Shown piece by piece: positions 57,246 to 64,000 of a stretch of DNA of 64,000 nt. The notes beneath the pieces were generated by a model, which worked only from the letters and a program-made list of their open reading frames with translations, did no database searches and had not been told where the DNA came from. Numbering within the stretch: position 1 is the first letter of the stretch; each line of letters opens with the position of its first letter. The DNA lies in assembly GCA_963836015.1 (NCBI GenBank), contig CAWIIF010000002.1, forward strand, positions 372,001 through 436,000, in the 5' to 3' direction. A program made the position numbers and the translations under genes. Origin of the DNA: CAWCDJ01 sp963836015 (lineage in GTDB: Bacteria; Acidobacteriota; Terriglobia; Bryobacterales; Bryobacteraceae).

Positions 57246-58904
57246 CTACGACGCTGCCAGATCGGAGTCTCGCGGCTGTATTTTCTGGAGTGCCATATCG
57301 ACGGCTTGAATCAGGGACGCTGCCGTGAAGGGCTTCTGGATCACCTCGGAGCCGGCCGGCAACTTGCGGGCCTGCAGGATCGGATCGTCGGTGTAGCCGC
57401 TCATGTACACGACGCGTATCCGGGGATTCCGCCGGAGCAACTCCTCCGCTAATTCGCGGCCGCTCATCCCGGGCATCACGACGTCGGTCAGCAGCAGGTC
57501 GAACGGAACGCTGCGGCGCTGGGCGAGGGCGAGCGCTTCGTCGGCATCGGAGACCTCCGTCACCGAGTAGCCGTGGTTCTTCAGAATCTCCGCCGCGAGG
57601 CTGCGGACGGGCGCGTAGTCTTCCACCAGCAGGACGGATCCGCTTCCCGCCCTGGCGGGCCGCCGCAGCGGGTCGGGCTCACTGGCCTCTTCGCCGCCGA
57701 TCCCGCTGGTGACGGGCAGGTAGATGTCGAAACTGGTGCCTTCACCGGGCGCGCTGTGGAACCAGATGTAGCCGTCGTTCTGCCGCACCAGGCCGTAAAC
57801 CACCGAAAGACCCAAACCGGTACCCTTGCCAATATCCTTCGTGGTGAAGAACGGCTCGAATATGTGCTCCTGAACCTGCTTGTCCATGCCGAAGCCGGTG
57901 TCGCTGACCGTGATCTTCACGAACCGGCCGCGCTGAATATCCGGTGGGAGCAGGGGGCCGGCGCGGGCAATGTCGGAGTCCGCGGTCTCAATCACGAGGC
58001 GTCCGCCGTGCGGCATGGCATCCCGCGCATTGAGGCTCAGGTTCATAAGCACCTGCTCGATCTGGCCGGCATCCGCCCTGACCCGGGGCAGGGCGGCGTG
58101 GAGAGTCAGTTGGAGATCGATATCTTCGCCGATCAGGCGCCGCAACATTCTGTCGAGGTTGGAGACCAGTTCGTTGAGATCGAGCACTCGCGGCTCGACC
58201 TTCTGACGGCGGCTGAACATCAAAAGCTGCCGGGTCAGCAACGCGGCGCGGTCCGCGGATTTGCGGATCTGCTCGACATCGCGGCGCAGCTCGTCGTCGC
58301 CGCCCACCCGGGCCAGGGCGAAATCGCTGTAGCCGATGATGACGGAAAGGAGGTTATTGAAGTCGTGCGCAACTCCTCCGGCCAGCCGGCCCACAGCCTC
58401 CAGCCTCTGTGCGTGCCGAAGCTGATCTTCGAGTTTGCGCCGCTCCTCGAGGCCTCGGGCGCGCTCGCGCATGTACTGCTGGTTGAGCGCCAGCTCCTTG
58501 ATCAACAGTCCGGTGCCGGCGAATGCCGCCGCAATGGTGATGAGATGGGCATAGTAGTCCCCGAACCAGGGCATCGGGCTGCCGACCTCTCGCAAGATCG
58601 CAAAGGCAAGGGCCAGAACCGCAATCTGCCACCGCTTCAGAAAGCCGGCGGCGACGCCGAGGGGAATGATGTATAGAAATCCCAGCGAGACCTGGCGTAA
58701 GAAAAAGAGGTCCAGGATCGTCAGGATTAATGCCGCAAGGGCACACGCGATCAGCACCCTGCTTCGATTGATCCGAGAGTAATTGATTATGGCGGGAAAG
58801 GACAATGCAATCCTCCCAGTTCGGCAGCTCTTGTTCCTGAGGTATTCCTGAAGGGGGGCGCTACTGCGCTCCAGTGTGCTACCCAGCCGTCCGAACGCGA
58901 ACAT
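57246..58904 (-). CDS. Hybrid histidine kinase with C-terminal receiver
   Basis: 552 residues. Hydrophobic helices (about 50-135, RVLIACALAALILTILDLFF and HLITIAAAFAGTGLLI), coiled-coil linker, H-box AVGRLAGGVAHDFNNLLSVI near 178, N-box MNLSLNARDAMPHGG, G-box GKGTGLGLSVVYG, and a receiver domain (about 425-540) with Asp in LLLTDVVMPGMSG and Lys in IQKPF. The HDFNN histidine box is the HisKA type used with cytoplasmic sensing. No separate output gene is attached, so the partner is elsewhere. Confidence 0.93.
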   Translation of the reverse strand: MFAFGRLGSTLERSSAPLQEYLRNKSCRTGRIALSFPAIINYSRINRSRVLIACALAALILTILDLFFLRQVSLGFLYIIPLGVAAGFLKRWQIAVLALAFAILREVGSPMPWFGDYYAHLITIAAAFAGTGLLIKELALNQQYMRERARGLEERRKLEDQLRHAQRLEAVGRLAGGVAHDFNNLLSVIIGYSDFALARVGGDDELRRDVEQIRKSADRAALLTRQLLMFSRRQKVEPRVLDLNELVSNLDRMLRRLIGEDIDLQLTLHAALPRVRADAGQIEQVLMNLSLNARDAMPHGGRLVIETADSDIARAGPLLPPDIQRGRFVKITVSDTGFGMDKQVQEHIFEPFFTTKDIGKGTGLGLSVVYGLVRQNDGYIWFHSAPGEGTSFDIYLPVTSGIGGEEASEPDPLRRPARAGSGSVLLVEDYAPVRSLAAEILKNHGYSVTEVSDADEALALAQRRSVPFDLLLTDVVMPGMSGRELAEELLRRNPRIRVVYMSGYTDDPILQARKLPAGSEVIQKPFTAASLIQAVDMALQKIQPRDSDLAAS

Positions 58905-59184
58905 CCTGTAATACCCATTATGCTACCGTTGCACACCAGTGGGGCATACCTGGAAGCTTGCATTTCGGTTGCCGAAACGCAGTAGATGCCTTAATCCGCG
59001 GTGGCTTCACCCCAGGCAGCACGCGATTCGGGATCGATATGTGATTGCGCTCAATTGTCGCTACCTGATGTTCGGAATCATACGCTTCCACTCGCCGCAC
59101 ATCCGGGTTTGCGCCTGGGCAGGTTGTGCGGGGGGCGCGCCCACCGGGGCAGATTGACACGCGCCGTGATGTACAGTAGGACCG

Positions 59185-60669
59185 ATGAGTCTCGAGCGGC
59201 GGGCGTTTCTTCGGGCCGCGGGTGCGGCGCTGGCGGGTGCACGATCGATTCCGGGGCAGCGCCCACGCCGGCCGAACGTCCTGTTCGTGCTGGCCGATGA
59301 GTGGCGCGCACAGGCCACCGGCTATAACGGCGACGTCAACGTTCGCACACCGGCTCTCGACCGGCTCGAGACGCAGAGCGTGCATTTCGAGAACGCGGTA
59401 TCGGGATGCGCAGTGTGCTGCCCCTACCGCGCCAGCTTGATGACGGGTCAGTATCCGCTGACTCACGGCGTCTTCATCAACGATGTGGAACTGCGCCCCA
59501 AAGGTCCCACGCTCGGGGACAGCTTCGCGCGCGCGGGCTATCGCACCGGATACATAGGGAAGTGGCATATTTATGGCAGCCCGGACGGCAAATACGGCCG
59601 GCGGCTGGCTTACATCCCACCTGACAAGCGCTTTGGTTTCGAATACTGGAAGGCGTGCGAGTGCACCCACGACTACAACCACTCGCTCTATTACGAAGGT
59701 AACGACGCTACGCCGAAGTACTGGCCGGGGTACGACGCCGCCGCTCAGACGGAGGACGCCTGCCGGTATATTCAAAAGCAGGCCGCCGGCCCGGATCCGT
59801 TCCTCCTGGTGCTGTCCCTGGGTCCGCCCCATTTCCCCTACGGCACCGCGCCGGAGCGTTACCAGGCGCTCTATCGCGATCGTGAAATCTCTTTCCGGCC
59901 GAATGTGCCCGACGATCGCAAGAAGGAGGCGGAAGGAATCCTACGCGGCTACTACGCGCATATGGCCGCGCTCGACGATTGCCTGGCGCGGCTGCTCGAG
60001 ACGCTGGACCGGGCGGGCGCGGCGGAGGACACCATCGTCGTATTCACGTCGGACCACGGGGACATGATGCTCTCGCAGGGCCTCACGACGAAGCTCTACC
60101 CGTGGGAGGAATCGATTCGCGTGCCCTTCCTGGTGCGCTACCCGCGCCAACTCGGTGGCAAGGGCCGGCGCGTAAAGGCGGCGATCAATGCGCCGGACAT
60201 CCTGCCGACGCTGCTCGGACTGTGCGGTCTTCCGCTGCCCGGCACGGTGGAAGGGAGCGACTTCTCCGGGTACATGACCGGCGGCGGGCCTCCCCCGCGG
60301 GATGCGGCGTTCCTGAACCTGCCGGTTCCGATTACCGAAGCCCGGCGCAACGGCTTCGCCGCTTACCGCGGCTTGCGCACGGAGCGATACACCTACGTGC
60401 GCTCGATTCGCGGGCCGTGGCTGTTATACGACAACCAGCGCGATCCCTACCAGATGCACAACCTGAGCGGCCGGGGGGAGGCGCGCGGCCTGCAAATTCG
60501 CCTCGACCGTTCGCTCGATGCCGAGCTGAAACTCCGCAAGGACGAGTTCCTTCCGGCCGAAGAGTACGTGCGGCGCGCCGGCCTTGCCCATTACGGCGAG
60601 GTCAACGTCAAGATCGGACGGCATCCGAGCCCCTGGGGCGATTGGGATTCGACGTTGACCGCACCTTGA
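59185..60669 (+). CDS. Secreted sulfatase, CCPYR type
   Basis: 494 residues with a twin-arginine-like start (SLERRAFLRAAGAALAGARS). Metal site VLADEWRAQATGYNGD, and formylglycine motif CCPYR at residues 78-82 (C78 is the modified cysteine; the usual Ser is replaced by Tyr, as in choline-sulfatase-like and heparan-sulfatase-like groups). VFTSDHGDMML near 288 supplies further ligands. Separate from the first sulfatase and closest to the sulfatase group that works with sugar or glycosaminoglycan uptake. It ends 8 bases from the convergent TonB receptor. Confidence 0.92.
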   Translation: MSLERRAFLRAAGAALAGARSIPGQRPRRPNVLFVLADEWRAQATGYNGDVNVRTPALDRLETQSVHFENAVSGCAVCCPYRASLMTGQYPLTHGVFINDVELRPKGPTLGDSFARAGYRTGYIGKWHIYGSPDGKYGRRLAYIPPDKRFGFEYWKACECTHDYNHSLYYEGNDATPKYWPGYDAAAQTEDACRYIQKQAAGPDPFLLVLSLGPPHFPYGTAPERYQALYRDREISFRPNVPDDRKKEAEGILRGYYAHMAALDDCLARLLETLDRAGAAEDTIVVFTSDHGDMMLSQGLTTKLYPWEESIRVPFLVRYPRQLGGKGRRVKAAINAPDILPTLLGLCGLPLPGTVEGSDFSGYMTGGGPPPRDAAFLNLPVPITEARRNGFAAYRGLRTERYTYVRSIRGPWLLYDNQRDPYQMHNLSGRGEARGLQIRLDRSLDAELKLRKDEFLPAEEYVRRAGLAHYGEVNVKIGRHPSPWGDWDSTLTAP

Positions 60670-60677
60670 AGGCGGCG

Positions 60678-62966
60678 CTACTTTTCGCCGATGTGGAACG
60701 TGAAGCCTGCCACGACAGTCAGCGGGTATCCGGGCGTGCCGTGGATCCGCGCGATCACCGGTGCGTCGGGCGCCACGCGCGACTCGAAGTAGTTCTGGGT
60801 TTCGTAATAATCGCGGTCGGTAAGGTTATCGAGGCTGAGGTTGAACTCGACCTTGCGGGTGAGCCGCCGCGCCATTCCGCAATCGAAGACCGTATGTCCC
60901 GATGCGACGACCCCGGGGTCGTCTCCATCCAGCCGGTAATGGTTGATTGCGCGCATTCGAAGCGACCCGCTCCAGCCGTGCCATGCCGCCAGGGTAAGGG
61001 CAGAGTTGGCCACGAAATGCGGCGCGCTATCGACGTAGACGCGATGATCGCCGCCCTTGTAGAACGCATTCGCGATCTTCGTCAGGCCCCCATTCCACGA
61101 GAGGTGCCGCGTCAATTGGACGGATGCCTTGGCTTCGTAGCCGTAGGCGCGGCTGGGCCCCTTGAACTCGAAGCTGCCATCGTCCGGCACGTAGACCATT
61201 TCATTCGAGTGATCGATCAGAAACACGTCGGTGCTGATCTCGACGCGCCCGAGGTCCGATGACGTCCCAACCTGGTAGAAATCGGTGGTTGCCAGCCTGG
61301 GCTGATCGGGCCGCTCCACCACGCCGCGGGCATCGATGCTGTTGATGCCGCGCCCGTAGTTGGCATGGATCGTCAGAGGAACCCGCGAGGCGGGCGTGAA
61401 GGCGAGATTGGCCTTACCCTGCCACCGCCCGGTGGATTCGACGCCGCTCGCCGCGGAATCCACGCGGTCCTGCAGGCCGTAGCGGAACTCATCGTAGCGC
61501 AGACCGGCGCCCGCGATGAGGCGGCCGCGCAGCAGGCTGAGCGTTTCCTGAACGTAGCCGGCGCCGTTGGTAACGTGCGCGTTGGCACGCGTCGTAACGC
61601 CCAGGGGGACGCGGTCTTCGTCGGGATAGAGTCCGACATCGATCTGGTTGTCGTGGAGGTTGGTGCCCGCTGTGAGAGTGGCCGGCACGCCGGCGACGTG
61701 GTGCGGATGGAGGTACTGCAGGTTGGCGCCCTCCTGGAGCCGGGAATCGTGCTGCTGAAATCCATCGCCGTGCACCGGATCGTTCAGGTAGAAGGTGAAG
61801 TCGGAATAGAGATCGAACAGCGAGCGGCCCAGAAAGCCATCCAGCTTCAACGTGTCTCCGCCGGCAAAAGACTGGCTGAAGTAGGTGGAGACGGTCCCGA
61901 GTTTCACGCGCCCGCCGTCGCTCGGGTTGATGTATCCGAAGCGGTCAAGCAGTCCGGCGCTCACGAGGTCGAGCGGAATCTGGCCGGACGAGTAAAAATC
62001 GTTGCGGCCGAAGATGAACCGGAAGCCCAGCTTTCGCCGGGCATCGAGCGACCGGGTGTAATTGGCGTTGAGGTTGTCGCGGCGGTATCGGCCGGGATTC
62101 TCGAACGGGCCATCGGTGTACGACCCTTCGTAGGCGACATAGGCATCGACCCGCTCGACGTCGGGGCTGTACGCGAGAAATGCGCGGCCGGTATTGAAGT
62201 TCCCGGCCTGCAGCCGTGCCGTCAATCGATCGGGCAAGGCTTCGCGCTGGCGGATGTGCACCACGCCGAGGCCGCTGAAATCGCCATACTCGGGGCTGAA
62301 AGGCCCGTTAATGATCGTCACATCCTGAATCAACTCGGGGCTGACCGCCTTCAGCGCGCCGAGATAACCCTGGCCGTGTCCCTGCGTGCCTTGATTCTGC
62401 TGGACGTCGTCTACCAGCACTTTCAGCCCGCCGTTAACCCCACCGTGATCGAGGTTGAAGCCGAAACGCCGGATCTCCAGGGATTTTCCACCGCCCTCGT
62501 GCTGCCCCGCGTCGATGCCCGCATTTAACTGCTGGAATACCTGGTCGTCGCGCGTGAACAGGGTTCGGTTGAACGACTCGGCATTGCGCAGGTCCACCTC
62601 CGGCTCGAGCGTCCGGGCCGTGATGACAATGCTTTGCGAACGGGGCTCCAGCCGGCTGAATTGGAGGGCAGCCGCCGGGGATTGGCCGGGCGCGACCGAT
62701 ATTTCCTTCGACACAGGCTCGAAGCCTGACGCAACTGCGGTGACCCGGTAGACGCCGGGAGACATGCCGCCGAAGCGGAACGCTCCATCCGGGGCAGTCT
62801 TCGTCTCCGAAATCAGCTTGCCATCGGGCAGGAGCAGGCGGATCTCTGCGCCGGGGACGGCCTTGCCCTGCGGATCGGTCAGGGTGCCGGAAAGACTGGC
62901 CAGCGACTGGCCCAAAATCGCTAGCGTCATGACTGCCAGCAGCGTGGCGCGGTAGGGAGGCGTCAT
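60678..62966 (-). CDS. TonB-dependent receptor next to nikR
   Basis: 762 residues from ATG 62966. Signal peptide (PYRATLLAVMTLAILGQSLA), carboxypeptidase-regulatory-like domain (LSGTLTDPQGKAVPGAEIRL), plug (FNLDHGGVNGGLKVLVDD, then GHGQGYLGALKAVSPELIQDV, NGPFSPEYGDFSGLGVVHIRQ) and a barrel closing VVAGFTFHIGEK. It reads like ligand-selective siderophore/metal-type receptors more than the Oar type. Divergent from nikR, whose product is a nickel repressor, across an 85-base region with a dyad at 62999, so nickel-complex uptake is a reasonable hypothesis. Confidence 0.92.
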   Translation of the reverse strand: MTPPYRATLLAVMTLAILGQSLASLSGTLTDPQGKAVPGAEIRLLLPDGKLISETKTAPDGAFRFGGMSPGVYRVTAVASGFEPVSKEISVAPGQSPAAALQFSRLEPRSQSIVITARTLEPEVDLRNAESFNRTLFTRDDQVFQQLNAGIDAGQHEGGGKSLEIRRFGFNLDHGGVNGGLKVLVDDVQQNQGTQGHGQGYLGALKAVSPELIQDVTIINGPFSPEYGDFSGLGVVHIRQREALPDRLTARLQAGNFNTGRAFLAYSPDVERVDAYVAYEGSYTDGPFENPGRYRRDNLNANYTRSLDARRKLGFRFIFGRNDFYSSGQIPLDLVSAGLLDRFGYINPSDGGRVKLGTVSTYFSQSFAGGDTLKLDGFLGRSLFDLYSDFTFYLNDPVHGDGFQQHDSRLQEGANLQYLHPHHVAGVPATLTAGTNLHDNQIDVGLYPDEDRVPLGVTTRANAHVTNGAGYVQETLSLLRGRLIAGAGLRYDEFRYGLQDRVDSAASGVESTGRWQGKANLAFTPASRVPLTIHANYGRGINSIDARGVVERPDQPRLATTDFYQVGTSSDLGRVEISTDVFLIDHSNEMVYVPDDGSFEFKGPSRAYGYEAKASVQLTRHLSWNGGLTKIANAFYKGGDHRVYVDSAPHFVANSALTLAAWHGWSGSLRMRAINHYRLDGDDPGVVASGHTVFDCGMARRLTRKVEFNLSLDNLTDRDYYETQNYFESRVAPDAPVIARIHGTPGYPLTVVAGFTFHIGEK

Positions 62967-62998
62967 CACGATGCGGTATCGTAGCACGCTTCTCAAAT

Positions 62999-63024
62999 TC
63001 GTACTACTGCCATTTGTGTTACGA
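62999..63024. promoter_or_regulatory. Candidate NikR operator
   Basis: TCGTA-N16-TACGA, perfect five-base arms at exactly the 16-base spacing known for the E. coli NikR site (GTATGA-N16-TCATAC). A further TCGTA half-site is at 62979-62983. It lies between the divergent TonB receptor and nikR starts, as expected for autoregulation plus repression of uptake. Confidence 0.5.
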
Positions 63025-63051
63025 CGGTACAAGGAATCATGAGGAGGCACC

Positions 63052-63486
63052 ATGAAGAAGGCCGCCAAGCCGGAGGGCGATCTTGCGCGGATCGGCGTAG
63101 CTATCCCGGGCAACTTACTGCACGAATTCGACCGGTCGATTGCCAGGAAGGGCTACGCCACTCGCTCGGAGGCCTTTCGCGACCTGATCCGCGACGAGTT
63201 GATTCAAGAGACGGTCTCCCTGCCCGAGCAGGAGGTAGTGGGAACGTTGACGCTGGTCTATGACCACCACGTCCGCGAGTTAAGCGGCCGCCTGACCCAG
63301 ATGCAGCACGAGCATCATCACCAGGTAATCAGCACGCTGCATGTCCACCTGGATCACCGGAACTGCCTCGAGGTGCTGGTCCTGCGCGGGCAAGCCGCCC
63401 AGCTTCGCAAGATTGCCGACCGCCTGATCGCCGCCAAGGGGATCCATCACGGCAAGCTGACGCTTACCACGCCGCGGCCAGACTGA
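63052..63486 (+). CDS. nikR: Nickel-responsive regulator NikR
   Basis: 144 residues from ATG 63052 after GAGGAGGCACC. N-terminal ribbon-helix-helix (RIGVAIPGNLLHEFDRSIAR, RSEAFRDLIRDEL) and a C-terminal ACT-like metal domain with the nickel ligands: His in QHEHHHQV, and HVHLDHRNC holding the two His and the Cys in the spacing of E. coli H87, H89 and C95. It binds Ni(II) and represses nickel uptake. The neighbouring TonB receptor is the likely target. Confidence 0.96.
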   Translation: MKKAAKPEGDLARIGVAIPGNLLHEFDRSIARKGYATRSEAFRDLIRDELIQETVSLPEQEVVGTLTLVYDHHVRELSGRLTQMQHEHHHQVISTLHVHLDHRNCLEVLVLRGQAAQLRKIADRLIAAKGIHHGKLTLTTPRPD

Positions 63487-63551
63487 TAGCGCTCCGCAAG
63501 GGCGCATTGACATTCCCGGCAACGTTTCAAAAACGCGGTATCATCGTCAGA

Positions 63552-64000
63552 ATGTCACTCGCTAACTCCAAATCCGCTATTACTTTCATCGCTCCGTTTT
63601 TGGTCTTGCTATGCGCGTATTCCTCACCGCCCGCGCGCGCACAGGGCCGGCAGGGCACACAGTCCCAGCCGGCGCAGCGGGAATCGACCCCGCCTCCGCA
63701 AGCCACTCCCGGAGGACGCGGCGGCCGCGGCGGAGTGGCAGGGCCAGGACCCGCCATCGGCGGGGACGTGGACGAGACTCCGGTAGTCACGAAACACTCG
63801 GTCAACGTCGACGGCAAGAGCTTGAACTACACGGCCACCGTCGCACAGATGCCGCTGAAGAATCCTTCGGGCGAGACGGAGGCACACATCTTTTACGTCG
63901 CTTACACCCAGGACGGAGTCTCCGATACCTCCAAGCGCCCGCTCACCTTCTGCTTCAACGGCGGGCCGGGATCGGCATCGATGTGGGTGCACATGGGCGG
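63552..64000 (+). CDS. S10 serine carboxypeptidase-like protein, cut by the window end
   Basis: Start ATG 63552; the gene continues past the end. Signal peptide (AITFIAPFLVLLCAYSSPPA), a low-complexity Gly/Pro/Gln-rich linker (GRQGTQSQPAQ and GGRGGRGG), then the peptidase start SVNVDGKSLNYTATVAQMPL and FCFNGGPGSASMWVHMGG, where NGGPG is the family's oxyanion element. Probably a secreted carboxypeptidase that removes C-terminal residues from peptides. Confidence 0.85.
   Translation, partial: MSLANSKSAITFIAPFLVLLCAYSSPPARAQGRQGTQSQPAQRESTPPPQATPGGRGGRGGVAGPGPAIGGDVDETPVVTKHSVNVDGKSLNYTATVAQMPLKNPSGETEAHIFYVAYTQDGVSDTSKRPLTFCFNGGPGSASMWVHMG

Noticed and set aside
59154..59182. TTGACA with TAGGAC 17 bases later before the sulfatase at 59185
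   Set aside because: The -35 is perfect but the -10 is poor and it would start transcription at or after the start codon; treated as chance.

Overview
The window looks like a chromosomal piece of a high-GC acidobacterium of the Solibacter/Bryobacter type. The evidence is a very large Oar-like TonB receptor with an N-terminal carboxypeptidase-regulatory domain, a secreted protein with the TIG-like C-terminal region common in Solibacter, a basic 193-aa protein opening with an NAQKSTGPRS-type motif, several sulfatases, and mostly housekeeping genes in tight operons. The taxonomic call is inferred from gene content. I see no phage, insertion sequence, CRISPR array or plasmid functions.

Layout. 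0-4.7 kb: clpB-htpX-rRNA methyltransferase operon. 4.7-9.7 kb: small accessory genes, including a frameshifted AAA_28 ATPase, a hicAB toxin-antitoxin pair, a sigma factor with a membrane partner, an AraC regulator and a methyltransferase. 9.7-14.2 kb: a short accessory SecA, two small proteins and a second methyltransferase. 14.2-18.9 kb: mazG-GNAT-OSBS/NSAR-MFS run and an SDR. 19-24.4 kb: secreted TIG-like protein and a CHASE2 histidine kinase with an NtrC-type regulator. 24.4-30.1 kb (minus strand): RNase T2, an ArsC/Spx-like protein with an in-frame UGA, a beta-barrel protein, serS-ABC transporter operon and a 46-aa zinc-ribbon protein. 30.2-35.7 kb: hemB, the Solibacter-type 193-aa protein, a PQQ-propeller protein, and flavin reductase-kbl. 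35.8-44.6 kb: HU and a dense co-directional run (M50 protease, two glycosyltransferases, prepilin peptidase, FHA-GAF-PP2C, folC, plsC, proS). 44.7-64 kb: arylsulfotransferase, two sulfatases, S9 peptidase, two TonB receptors, hydrolase, YbaK, tRNA-Ser(CGA), a cupin-like orphan, hybrid histidine kinase, nikR and a partial S10 carboxypeptidase.

The strongest unusual signal is at 25138-25470. An ArsC/Spx-family gene has TGA exactly where the first cysteine of the CxxC motif belongs, followed by a perfect 6-bp hairpin at the distance and with the loop G expected of a bacterial SECIS element, so a selenoprotein is likely. A second pattern is a set of seven genes between 5 and 34 kb, each interrupted by one indel of one or two bases. 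In each case the restored frame gives a normal family member, so sequencing error or very recent decay must be separated.

Functional themes: protein quality control and envelope export (ClpB, HtpX, accessory SecA, prepilin peptidase), scavenging of sulfate esters and peptides through TonB receptors and secreted hydrolases, and metal control (NikR divergent from a TonB receptor, with a candidate dyad between them). A GNAT-NSAR-MFS operon resembles the amino-acid N-succinylation/racemisation systems known from other bacteria.
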